The translations under genes were made by a program, and so were the position numbers. Under the pieces are notes generated by a model. It was not told the origin of the DNA. It searched no databases and was given only the letters and a program-made list of their open reading frames with translations. A DNA stretch of 64,000 bases from Glandiceps talaboti (lineage: Eukaryota > Hemichordata > Enteropneusta > Spengelidae), in NCBI RefSeq assembly GCF_964340395.1, contig NC_135566.1, positions 4,307,501 through 4,371,500 on the forward strand, read 5' to 3'. Of this stretch, positions 35,501 through 40,655 are shown piece by piece. Numbering within the stretch: position 1 is the first letter of the stretch; each line of letters starts with the position of its first letter.

Positions 35501-36120
35501 AAATCTGGTGATGTTGATGTTAAAATGAAATCTATATAGGCAATACTTAATTTACATTCAGAAGCCCAAATTTTCGCTGGCTAATTTCCTGAAAAATGTT
35601 TTTCATTTGCTCCTATTGACCAAGCATCCATGAACATTCATTCGCGTAATTTTACAGACTTTAATATTGATGTGAATATATGAATAAAATCTACATAAAT
35701 GAATGTCTAATTTACCTGCATTAACTCTTGTGATTTATATATATAAATATAATAAACAGAAATGAGTAGTAATTTGAATAATTTGTAGCTCAATATATTG
35801 TACTAATTAGAACTGGTGCATTCTAACCTTTGGAATTCTATGCATATATGAAGCACATGAATGTTTTTGGTCTTATAACATGATCAACTGATTTCTAATA
35901 TTCAAATCTTTCACATGCGCCATTATATGTATGTATGTACGTCATCAGGCCCTAGTATCTCCTCCCTGGGGGATGGGGGTCTGAGGAGGGTATTGCATAT
36001 CCATATACTCATGTACTTAATGAGGCTATTGTATACACATACCTGGATCATGTAAAGTTGTGCTATTCGATATTCTTCCACACTCATTGGTACCGCTATG
36101 CGGTACTCTTTGGTTAGCAT
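8599..36120 (-). CDS. PITPNM: Membrane-associated phosphatidylinositol transfer protein (RdgB/Nir2/PITPNM family), 20 coding exons
   Basis: Hand-spliced from the ATG at 36120-36118 to the TAG at 8601-8599: 3756 nt, 1251 residues, every intron GT-AG with phase conserved. Order: PITP domain (about 1-255), opening [12 protein letters not shown] with a conserved threonine at 59; FFAT motif EFYDAQE (353-359) after an acidic run; conserved middle region (about 460-590) with GDSMG at 573-577; DDHD domain (about 690-875) with FGSPL and [10 protein letters not shown]2 domain (about 950-1130) with SIDGS (1024-1028) and VTGRPDMQ. In the family the PITP domain exchanges PI for phosphatidic acid, FFAT binds VAP on the ER, and LNS2 senses phosphatidic acid at the plasma membrane. 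SIDGS lacks the first aspartate of the lipin DxDxT catalytic motif, so LNS2 is probably a binding domain. Length and collinearity match human PITPNM1 and PITPNM2. Which vertebrate paralogue it resembles most cannot be judged; a single invertebrate orthologue (rdgB) is expected. Confidence 0.96.
8890..9455 (-). other. PITPNM intron 19
   Basis: Phase 0, donor GTCAGT. Nothing else recognised. Confidence 0.85.
9456..9584 (-). CDS. PITPNM: PITPNM exon 19 (LNS2)
   Basis: 43 codons, phase 0 to 0. Starts [20 protein letters not shown], matching the family's AAYGS-KDV-VY block, and continues with an [10 protein letters not shown] segment. The exon has no open-frame extension, so it was found by homology and splice sites. 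Confidence 0.93.
9585..10325 (-). other. PITPNM intron 18
   Basis: Contains one copy (about 9650-9840) of a dispersed repeat also seen at 13335-13690 and, inverted, at 12155-12215. Confidence 0.8.
9650..9840 (+). repeat. Dispersed repeat family A, copy 1
   Basis: Shares GTTTTCCCATAA, CCCTTGCAG and a long CTGAACACATGTCAAGTGC block with the element at 13335-13690. Non-coding; possibly a MITE or SINE of unknown class. Confidence 0.7.
10326..10509 (-). CDS. PITPNM: PITPNM exon 18 (LNS2 core)
   Basis: Begins phase 2 and ends phase 0 at donor GTGAGT. Encodes [20 protein letters not shown], then [20 protein letters not shown]; this is the most conserved LNS2 segment of the RdgB family. Confidence 0.96.
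10510..11006 (-). other. PITPNM intron 17
   Basis: More than half of this intron is a minisatellite whose unit carries CCAAATATGG. Confidence 0.85.
10548..10830. repeat. Degenerate minisatellite carrying CArG boxes
   Basis: About eight units of roughly 32-37 bp with the shape CCAAATATGG, TCAATGACTATG, then AGTGTGATTA or AAGATGAAGATT. Perfect CC(A/T)6GG boxes fall at 10590-10599, 10697-10706, 10730-10739 and 10765-10774, with one-mismatch versions at 10660-10669 and near 10800. The CArG box is the binding consensus of serum response factor. Confidence 0.85.
11007..11156 (-). CDS. PITPNM: PITPNM exon 17 (start of LNS2)
   Basis: 150 nt, phase 2 to 2. Encodes [16 protein letters not shown], then [17 protein letters not shown] and a [11 protein letters not shown] end. 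SIDGS is the position of the lost lipin DxDxT motif. The exon is symmetrical, so skipping it would keep frame. Its 5' half is duplicated at 11270-11354. Confidence 0.96.
11157..11582 (-). other. PITPNM intron 16
   Basis: Holds a partial second copy of exon 17 (11270-11354), bounded on its 3' side by a GATAA/GATAT simple repeat (about 11200-11269). Confidence 0.85.
11270..11354 (-). pseudogene. Partial duplicate of PITPNM exon 17 (acceptor and first 29 codons)
   Basis: The acceptor TGATTTCAG is retained, followed by an open frame equivalent to residues 1001-1029 of the main protein: [15 protein letters not shown], then [10 protein letters not shown]. Of 12 codon differences I count eight synonymous and four that change a residue (R to H, E to Q, V to L, S to G). 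The copy stops at the simple repeat and has no clear donor, so as it stands it looks like a broken exon. Confidence 0.85.
11583..11731 (-). CDS. PITPNM: PITPNM exon 16
   Basis: 149 nt, phase 0 to 2, donor GTAAAT. Encodes [20 protein letters not shown], then TNNHGRI and [10 protein letters not shown], the family block just before LNS2. Confidence 0.95.
12155..12215 (-). repeat. Dispersed repeat family A, inverted fragment
   Basis: The complement reads AGGTTTTCCCATAAGCC, then TTGCAGGAAATC, matching the copies near 9690 and 13430 in the opposite orientation. Confidence 0.6.
12450..12612. repeat. 48-bp minisatellite, three full copies plus a part
   Basis: The unit contains CAACTGTTGACGAGTGGGTA and ATACAATACATCAACAAAGT; the copies are almost identical, so expansion was recent. 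Because 48 is divisible by three, open frames persist on both strands; these are not genes. Confidence 0.95.
13335..13690 (+). repeat. Dispersed repeat family A, copy with internal duplication
   Basis: Same family as 9650-9840. A segment of about 37 bases starting TGATGTCATCACTATAGG is duplicated in tandem (about 13412-13500). The rest continues CACATGTCAAGTGCAGTAG as in copy 1. Confidence 0.7.
14231..14347 (-). CDS. PITPNM: PITPNM exon 15
   Basis: 39 codons, phase 0 to 0. Encodes [10 protein letters not shown], then [17 protein letters not shown], which aligns to the family's [16 protein letters not shown]. The donor is the weak GTCTGT; the next exon continues VDIHIM exactly as in relatives, so the site is supported by homology. 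Confidence 0.93.
14348..14813 (-). other. PITPNM intron 14
   Basis: Phase 0. Nothing else recognised. Confidence 0.85.
14814..14930 (-). CDS. PITPNM: PITPNM exon 14
   Basis: 39 codons, phase 0 to 0. Encodes [15 protein letters not shown], then [30 protein letters not shown] is a family signature just after the DDHD domain. Confidence 0.95.
15460..15690. repeat. Possible degenerate SINE-like element
   Basis: Locally richer in GC, with a B-box-like ATTAGGCTCAAACCTGC near the right end. No tail or target duplication is visible, and the call rests on texture alone. A long minus-strand open frame here has no recognisable domain. Confidence 0.3.
18713..18985. mobile_element. Foldback/inverted-repeat element
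   Basis: The left arm carries ATTGTCTGGCTTAACAAA and AACATTGCTACATTGTA. The right arm holds the complements (TGTAGCAATGTTAGTAAG, TTGTTAAGGGGCCAGATG) within about 100-200 bases. Arms are imperfect and contain internal direct repeats. Non-coding. Confidence 0.65.
19038..19186 (-). CDS. PITPNM: PITPNM exon 13 (end of DDHD domain)
   Basis: 149 nt, phase 1 to 0. Encodes [20 protein letters not shown], then [20 protein letters not shown]. Among the most conserved blocks of the family; the histidines and aspartates belong to the putative metal-binding DDHD set. Confidence 0.97.
19187..19829 (-). other. PITPNM intron 12
   Basis: Most of it is a tandem array made from the end of exon 12 and the adjoining intron (see 19426-19885). 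Confidence 0.85.
19426..19782 (+). promoter_or_regulatory. Four regularly spaced CTCF-consensus-like sites
   Basis: Fifteen-base words at 19426-19440, 19521-19535, 19644-19658 and 19768-19782. The second and fourth fit the vertebrate CTCF core CCASYAGRKGGCRSY at all 15 positions; the first and third miss one. All lie in the same orientation at 95, 123 and 124 bp spacing. The match is by eye to a consensus; binding is inferred. Confidence 0.5.
19426..19885. repeat. Tandem array of about 124-bp units that include the 3' end of exon 12 and its donor
   Basis: Each unit has (plus-strand order) a CCACTAGAGGGCGCT-like word, CCTAGAAAGGTATATT, GTGTAAACTTACTGG (the complement of the exon 12 donor), then TTAGATGAGAAGA and TACTGCTGATACTACCCTGA (exon-derived). 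Four copies are seen; the last contains the genuine end of exon 12 (19830-19885). The two copies nearest the exon keep the GTAAGT donor, and the farthest has lost it. Confidence 0.92.
19830..19952 (-). CDS. PITPNM: PITPNM exon 12
   Basis: 123 nt, phase 1 to 1 (symmetrical). Encodes [20 protein letters not shown], then a serine/threonine-rich linker. This is the variable segment within DDHD that precedes RWWGTKR. Donor GTAAGT; use of a downstream duplicate donor would run into TGA a few codons later. Confidence 0.9.
19953..20486 (-). other. PITPNM intron 11
   Basis: AT-rich, phase 1. Nothing else recognised. Confidence 0.85.
20487..20657 (-). CDS. PITPNM: PITPNM exon 11 (DDHD)
   Basis: 171 nt, phase 1 to 1. 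Encodes [20 protein letters not shown], then [12 protein letters not shown]. The [14 protein letters not shown] and [12 protein letters not shown] blocks are diagnostic of PITPNM proteins. Confidence 0.97.
20658..21279 (-). other. PITPNM intron 10
   Basis: Phase 1. Nothing recognised besides AT-rich sequence; the open frame of exon 10 runs some way into it. Confidence 0.85.
21280..21751 (-). CDS. PITPNM: PITPNM exon 10 (GDSMG block, linker, start of DDHD)
   Basis: 472 nt, the largest exon, phase 0 to 1. Opens [18 protein letters not shown] (residues 569 on), continues with a serine/glutamine-rich linker of about 90 residues, then [20 protein letters not shown], the DDHD start. The GDSMG pentapeptide has the GxSxG shape of lipases. 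Confidence 0.96.
21752..22106 (-). other. PITPNM intron 9
   Basis: Phase 0, donor GTTGGT. A short segment near 21855-21960 resembles dispersed family B (see 37261) in inverted orientation. Confidence 0.8.
22107..22317 (-). CDS. PITPNM: PITPNM exon 9
   Basis: 211 nt, phase 2 to 0. Encodes ISPYSYD, then [20 protein letters not shown] and [10 protein letters not shown]. Aligns with SPYSHD, PLAALPLLATSS and EGAGFCGQ of the human family. Confidence 0.96.
22985..23490. repeat. Tandem repeat, unit about 195 bp, two and a half copies
   Basis: Recurring words AGTCTCCTGTCATACTAGCT, CTGACAAGATCACATGCT and CATCAAACCCATCTAATATG appear three times in order with moderate divergence. Confidence 0.85.
23484..23518. 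repeat. (AT)n microsatellite
   Basis: About 35 bases of AT dinucleotides, 18 bases from the exon 8 donor. Confidence 0.95.
23536..23860 (-). CDS. PITPNM: PITPNM exon 8
   Basis: 325 nt, phase 1 to 2. An S/T-rich linker ([20 protein letters not shown]) leads into the conserved middle region [19 protein letters not shown] and [12 protein letters not shown]. The LHGGNILD-G block is diagnostic for RdgB proteins. Confidence 0.97.
23861..24218 (-). other. PITPNM intron 7
   Basis: Phase 1. Nothing else recognised. Confidence 0.85.
24219..24311 (-). CDS. PITPNM: PITPNM exon 7 (second part of FFAT region)
   Basis: 93 nt, phase 1 to 1. The first codon completes the E of the FFAT motif; it continues [29 protein letters not shown] matches TKWNSNDFI of human PITPNM1. 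Confidence 0.94.
24312..25591 (-). other. PITPNM intron 6
   Basis: 1.3 kb, phase 1; splits the FFAT motif between Q and E. No repeat recognised; several short open frames inside have no family resemblance. Confidence 0.8.
25592..25681 (-). CDS. PITPNM: PITPNM exon 6 (FFAT core)
   Basis: 90 nt, phase 1 to 1. Encodes [20 protein letters not shown], then [19 protein letters not shown] is the family's pre-FFAT block, and EFYDAQ with acidic residues in front is the VAP-binding FFAT core, completed by the first residue of exon 7. Confidence 0.95.
25682..26394 (-). other. PITPNM intron 5
   Basis: Phase 1. Contains a candidate tRNA-like SINE fragment (26155-26230). Confidence 0.8.
26155..26230 (-). 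mobile_element. Candidate tRNA-derived SINE fragment
   Basis: On the minus strand it reads ATGGCCAGATGGTTAGCGCA, resembling an A box, and about 30 bases later GGGTTTGAGATG, resembling a B box. It shares the layout of the clearer copies at 48721-48838 and 54880-54994. No target duplication seen. Confidence 0.4.
26395..26715 (-). CDS. PITPNM: PITPNM exon 5 (end of PITP domain and acidic linker)
   Basis: 321 nt, phase 1 to 1. Encodes [20 protein letters not shown], then [20 protein letters not shown] and an acidic, S/P-rich linker. [13 protein letters not shown] is the hallmark C-terminal helix of class II PITP domains. Confidence 0.97.
26716..27562 (-). other. PITPNM intron 4
   Basis: Phase 1; contains a foldback element at 27067-27380. 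Confidence 0.85.
27067..27380. mobile_element. Foldback MITE-like element
   Basis: The left arm starts ACAGGGAGTGTTCACCA and contains TTGCTGTTTTACTTG and CACTTTTATAGCTGAA. The right arm holds the complements in reverse order (TTCAGCTATAAAAGTG, AAGTAAAACAAC, TGGTGAACACTGCCT). Arms are about 110 bp with a loop of about 90 bp. Non-coding. Confidence 0.8.
27563..27811 (-). CDS. PITPNM: PITPNM exon 4 (PITP domain)
   Basis: 249 nt, phase 1 to 1. Encodes AIDIVKDQV, then [31 protein letters not shown] and IERFIHDV. The [16 protein letters not shown] block is near-identical to vertebrate relatives. Confidence 0.98.
27930..28050. mobile_element. Diverged fragment related to the foldback element at 4568-4940
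   Basis: Shares the order AATAAAACAACT, CAATGTGAAACAACA and a TTGTTACTGTA word with one arm of that element, with considerable divergence. Confidence 0.45.
28190..28410. repeat. Tandem duplication, unit about 110 bp, two copies
   Basis: TTTTACTGGGGTTCTCA, GTAGATTCTATG, AGACTA and CTCTTCCCCTTTTCTGTT recur in order. Confidence 0.8.
28582..28785 (-). CDS. PITPNM: PITPNM exon 3 (PITP domain)
   Basis: 204 nt, phase 1 to 1. Encodes [20 protein letters not shown], then [41 protein letters not shown] is a PITP signature. Confidence 0.98.
28786..29323 (-). other. PITPNM intron 2
   Basis: Phase 1, donor GTTAGT. Nothing else recognised. Confidence 0.85.
29324..29456 (-). CDS. PITPNM: PITPNM exon 2 (PITP domain)
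   Basis: 133 nt, phase 0 to 1. Encodes [20 protein letters not shown], then [20 protein letters not shown]. Threonine 59 (Q-Y-T-Y) is the residue shown in RdgB and PITPs to be important for PI binding. The sequence is nearly identical to the human family. Confidence 0.98.
30536..30781 (-). other. Unassigned open frame with higher GC than its surroundings
   Basis: About 80 codons. The cysteine- and glycine-bearing segment [20 protein letters not shown] lies in a GC-richer island with a GGCGCC site, inside intron 1. I do not recognise a family, and there is no convincing pair of splice sites. It could be a fossil exon or retro-copy, or chance. Confidence 0.2.
32052..32080 (-). promoter_or_regulatory. 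Putative G-quadruplex tract
   Basis: The minus strand has five consecutive G runs of four to six separated by single A residues, matching the G3+N1-7 rule with margin. G-rich on the sense strand of PITPNM, so a pre-mRNA quadruplex is possible. Confidence 0.6.
32563..32830. repeat. Tandem repeat, unit about 65-75 bp, about four copies
   Basis: GGGTTACCCACCAACATTAT, then AAATCTATGCAAATTTTACC recur with moderate divergence. Confidence 0.88.
33835..34285. repeat. 39/40-bp minisatellite, about 11 copies
   Basis: The unit contains AAAGAACTGAGTCCCTATAT and CAAGGCATGTTGTAACTTTC. Copies are nearly identical, differing mainly by CTTC versus CTTTC length. Confidence 0.97.
34970..35740. repeat. Degenerate satellite-like array around AATCTACATAAAT
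   Basis: The word AAAATCTACATAAAT, preceded by GAATATATGAAT-like sequence and followed by CTAATTTACATATTTTG-like sequence, returns about nine times at irregular 60-110 bp intervals. A piece of dispersed family B interrupts it at 35565-35662. Confidence 0.7.
35565..35662 (+). repeat. Dispersed repeat family B, fragment
   Basis: Ends with CCATGAACATTCATTCGCG, as in the copies at 37261-37415 and 42935-43085. Confidence 0.5.
36043..36120 (-). CDS. PITPNM: PITPNM exon 1, coding part (start codon)
   Basis: 26 codons, [20 protein letters not shown], then QLYMIQ, ending at donor GTATGT. It aligns from the very first residue with the family N-terminus. The ATG has A at -3, and an in-frame TGA lies 36 to 34 bases upstream, so this start is secure. 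Confidence 0.97.
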
Positions 36121-36174
36121 CTTGAAGTTACAAGGTGGAAATTTCACATCCAATCAGTCTAGGTCACCAAAGCC
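36121..36174 (-). promoter_or_regulatory. 5'UTR part of PITPNM exon 1, with acceptor and start-stop uORF
   Basis: A pyrimidine-rich acceptor (TTTTTACAG then GGCTTTGG) ends at 36175, so at least one upstream non-coding exon exists. A minimal ATGTGA upstream frame lies at 36149-36144. A second acceptor-like site, ending TTGTAG then GGCTTTGG, at 36270 comes from a tandem copy. Confidence 0.6.
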
Positions 36175-36490
36175 CTGTAAAAACAAGAGAATAGTCATTA
36201 ATTTATAAAATCTTTCTGAGTTTGAACTTGGCATTTACAAGAAGTGAATCAGTCTGGCTCACCAAAGCCCTACAAGACGAGACAAGAGAATATTCATACA
36301 TTATTCATCCATTAAATTTTTCTGACTTTGAACTTGGCATTTACAAGAAGTGAATCTCACCACAACACTATGAAAACAAGAGAATATTCCTACACCATAT
36401 CTTTCTGACTTTGATCATGATGTTTTCAAAGGTGAGATTTCTACTTCAAATCACTAGTTCACCACATCCACGTAAAAGAAGCAAGACCTT
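36151..36490. repeat. Tandem array, unit about 95 bp, including the exon 1 acceptor
   Basis: AATCAGTCTAGGTCACCAAA, ACAAGAGAATA, TTTGAACTTGGCATTTACAA and GAAGTGAATC recur in three to four copies of declining similarity, moving away from the exon into the 5' intron. Confidence 0.88.
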
Positions 36491-36869
36491 GAAGTAATCA
36501 CTTTCCTTAATTTGATTCTGTCTCAAATCACAGAGATGTAGAATTGTAGCATCTTTACACAGCACTAGCTGGAAACCATGTCTATTCTAAAACACTCAAT
36601 GTCTATATAACACAGATAGAATTACTTGAGGTCTTAATTCCTCTATCACAAGACAAGATGAATGACTCTTAGCAATTCTTAGTGTCAGCATTAGGCACAG
36701 TAATTGTAATAAATATATGTATGTATATATATAGTTAGTCGTCTGATGGTTCGCAACAGCATGAAACACTGTGTAACAGCTCCCGAGTATCTTGCTTGAT
36801 ACTGTGTTATTTACACTGCTCTATGTATTGAGTACTGTGTATTCCAGCATAGCCATTTTACATATACTG

Positions 36870-37006
<137 letters not shown>

Positions 37007-37260
37007 TCTACAAACAAAAAATTACCTTGACACCCTAACTAAACATACCATATTTCAACCATCTCCTTGTTCTGGAATAATATATCGTAGTAGTGTCAAA
37101 CTCAGTGTGCAAACAATTTACCTTTAGTTAGTATATTTTGGCAAAATCACTCTGTCCTTTCAACTGTCATTGTATATGATTCATACTATATATGGAAATA
37201 TACTAGGTAAATTATTTGTTGTGCTCTATGTTTAGAACTTATCATAAATAAGATATTTCA

Positions 37261-37415
37261 TACTCAGTAATGAAAATTTATCCTCACAGAGTCAAACAAT
37301 TTCTTGGAAGTGAATCTCAATTTTTTCCTGGGATATGCTTCCATGAAATTTTTGTGAATTGAAATTTTCATTACTAAGTATGCAGAGTCCATGAACATTC
37401 ATTTTCACAAGATAT
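37261..37415 (+). repeat. Dispersed repeat family B, copy with inverted ends
   Basis: TACTCAGTAATGAAAATTT on the left pairs with AATTTTCATTACTAAGTA on the right, followed by CCATGAACATTCATTTTCAC. The terminal word links it to 35565-35662 and 42935-43085, and inverted to 21855-21960. Confidence 0.55.
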
Positions 37416-39397
37416 TTCCTATCTTCTGCAGCCTAACAACTGAGAAGCATGCATACGTAGCTAACATACTGCCAACTACAATGAAAATTGTCAAATTTGG
37501 AGTACTCAACTCACAATACGATACAGTAGCTGATGTGTTTGAATATTCTTGAGATGTGTGACAGAATAGGTTGATAAGTGTCCTGACTGTGTTTGCTTAC
37601 TGCTATGAGACTTAATTGAACACACTATTCTGTGGTGTCTTTTGACGTTTCTTGATACACAAATATTTACTCTGAAGGAGACTGATCACTAAAACGCATT
37701 CAGCATACTGTTTGATTAATGAAACTCACTCAACTGCAAATTCTGGAAACGTTGAACTCACCTGGAATTCTAACAAAGATTTTCAAATTATAGAATTGTA
37801 TAAACCTGTGACAGGTGTGACTGGTTACAAAGGAAATGTGTACACGAATATGAAAATCACTTTATACAACCTACCGCATACGGAGCATATGTTGATCCAC
37901 CAAAGGATAAAACAGGTTTGATATTTAATCATGGTGGAAAAGTCTTTTATTTCTTTTTTATACAAAGTAATTGTGCAAATAAGGTAAAGGCAATTAAAAT
38001 GTACCAGCTCTCAGGATTGCTACAAATGAAATGACCATGTATGGAAAACATTTCCATATTGCCTCCATATATGGATAATGTATGCAAATATATTCTAATA
38101 TGGCAGAGTATAAAGGAGAATTGAGTACAGCATACAGCAACAGTGTGTTCTCACAAGACTGCAATTTGTACTTGTGATAATGATTACTACTTTCTTGTCC
38201 ATAGCTTGCAGTGTCAATGCTACATCCTTGACCTTCAAACATAAGGTTGACATTGGTTTCAAATTTCATTAGTCTCTCAAAATCAATACCTTTTTGCTAA
38301 TACATCAGCTGATTAAAGACACTTTCTTTTTTCTAGAAGGCTTTCAGGCAGTGTGATAGACGAAGAGTTAATGTACCTTGACAATCTGTATAAACAACGT
38401 AACAATAGCAACAGCTACAGTGATCAGTTGACTTCCTGTGCTATACATTAAATGAAATAAACTCAATCAATAATATACTAACTCAGTGCAAGCACTGAAA
38501 TTGTAAAACACATGACAGAATGACCAAACATTTTTGATGAAATAATTTTACTGGTTATAGCTGTTGTTACATATTTTTTGAGAACAAAAACATAAGACCA
38601 TACTAGTATCTCCTATTCATTGGTTTGATTTTATTTGTTGTTACACTAGGAAACTGGTAATTTTGGATGACGATGACTGATGTTCATAAATTTCCATTTT
38701 TTTAATGTGGCTCAACCTTTTTCAACAAAAGTGTTAATTGGAGGTCATGATATAAATGTGTGAGGTGATGGCTTAAAATTTGAAATTTTGAGTAACATAT
38801 ATATTTACATGTACAACATAATGACACCATGCATTTTCCATAATTTTAACAGACTGTCTTATTTTTATATTGTGTACAACTATTTTATACAAGGTGATGC
38901 TTTTCTGAACAGGATGAATGCTAATTAGGGCTTTAGGAAACCTATACAGTTGAGTTTTGTTGAAATTTTTTTTTGTATATACAACATACACTACATGACA
39001 CACATTCTGTAATTTAAACAGGCAGTCCTGTTCTTTACATTCACTGATCACTGACATATTTGTGTTGAAATATTTATACGTCAGAATGTGTCTGACTCAC
39101 TTTTTATTTTTACTAGTACAATCTCCTTCTACACCGCAGGAAAATGTATTAATTCAAATTTTTTCCTAAACAATCCCTTTAAATTTTCACAACACATTCA
39201 AATATGGACTATGAATCTAATTTTTTCCTATCAATTTTCATGGCTCGTCAGCTTGTCCACAGAATGACATGACAGGAGTGATTTTGATAATAAACTTAAA
39301 TAGGCAGTAAATTTGCATCTTTGGAGATTTGTAGTATCACTGAAAATCTGATTTATAATATACTTGACACTGTTTTCATCTGCATATTAATCAAGTC

Positions 39398-39502
39398 ATT
39401 TGCATACAATTAATATCATCTCAATACCACTGTCCTCATTTGCATACATATCACATCATTTGCATATGGATACCTTTGAACATGCGATGTAACCATTTGC
39501 AT
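39398..39502 (-). promoter_or_regulatory. Cluster of four perfect octamer motifs (ATGCAAAT)
   Basis: ATTTGCAT on the plus strand at 39398-39405, 39438-39445, 39458-39465 and 39495-39502, with related TTTTGCAT and TATTTGC words following. The octamer is the POU-domain (Oct) consensus. Binding is inferred only. Confidence 0.4.
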
Positions 39503-40242
39503 GCCAATGATTTTGCATGTTGATAATGTTATTTGCTTATGGATGGTGTTATTTGCTGTAATATTTATCAGATCAAAAATGTGGATGGAGATTTTCTGAT
39601 TAGACTTTGAAAATAACAAAATCAAATGTGTATTACTAGTAGGATTTATATTATCATAACAATTACTAAAGTTACTATCAGATTGATAAAAAATTGACTA
39701 ATTTTCCTAGCTATCGTAAAGAAATTTTGATATCATTGACAATCTGTTCTTTTAGGTCTCCAATCTCTTTCCAAGCTTGAGATCTCTTTCTTTTCTTCCT
39801 TTCTTTATCCTGTGTATGAATTTCTATATTATTCAGGTCACAAACAGGCAATATCTCTTTCCTTTGTCACCACCACACTGCTCTACTTGAGTATTTATAC
39901 CTATTTAATGCTTTTCTCTTTTCATCTCTTCTGTTATACAGGGGACAGGGTCGCTTTTTTTTCATTGCGGTCGTAAACTGGTAAAATGTCATTGATTTTC
40001 TAAAGATTAGAATGCTTCACTTGAATGCCAATAGTGGCATTATTGGATACACTCCTATGGATTGTGTTGGCAAGACTTGCAGAATCCACTAAAAGGCAAT
40101 GACTTATCTCTGGGGATGACACATCTTCCTACATCAGGCAAAGTGGATAGATGGAAGCGATAGCTGAATCAACAAATTAAAACACAACATGATAACCCAT
40201 GCTAATAAACACAGCAATAACATGCACTTTAACAAAATAACC

Positions 40243-40655
40243 TTTCCATCACTATGCCATGGTACAATCCTTTTAATTTCAACTGGTAAGACTGGATATG
40301 TTAGTTGGAAGGATAACTCCATCAATTTTTGAGAAATAGCGTGAATTATATTTGCCCTGGAATGATTTAAAATAATGAATAACATTTTCATCACTGTTCT
40401 ATGGTTTGATCCTTTTATTTCAAATGGGAAGGTTGGATTTGTTCATTTGAAAATGGAGGTGAAAGCATCAGCTTTCATCAGAAGGTGAATTTTTAAGGAC
40501 TTAGTTATTTTTGTCCTGGACTGAAAAAATCTTTTCATCAATTTACTATGGTTTGATCCTTTTATTTCAAATGCTAAAACTGGATTTGTTGATTAGAAAA
40601 TAAGGGTAACAGCAACAATGTTCACCAGTAGGTGAATTCTTGAGTTAAAAGGGTT
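40243..40655. repeat. Tandem repeat, unit about 150 bp, three copies
   Basis: CTATGGTTTGATCCTTTTAT, TTCAAATG, ACTGGATTTGTT and AGGTGAATTCTT return three times in order with about 20-30% divergence. Confidence 0.85.

Larger units (their letters stand above)
29457..36042 (-). other. PITPNM intron 1 (first coding intron)
   Basis: 6.6 kb, phase 0. Contains a G-quadruplex-type tract, several tandem repeats, an unassigned open frame (30536-30781), a short CTGT run near 31470-31495 and a degenerate satellite. No additional exon found. Confidence 0.8.
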
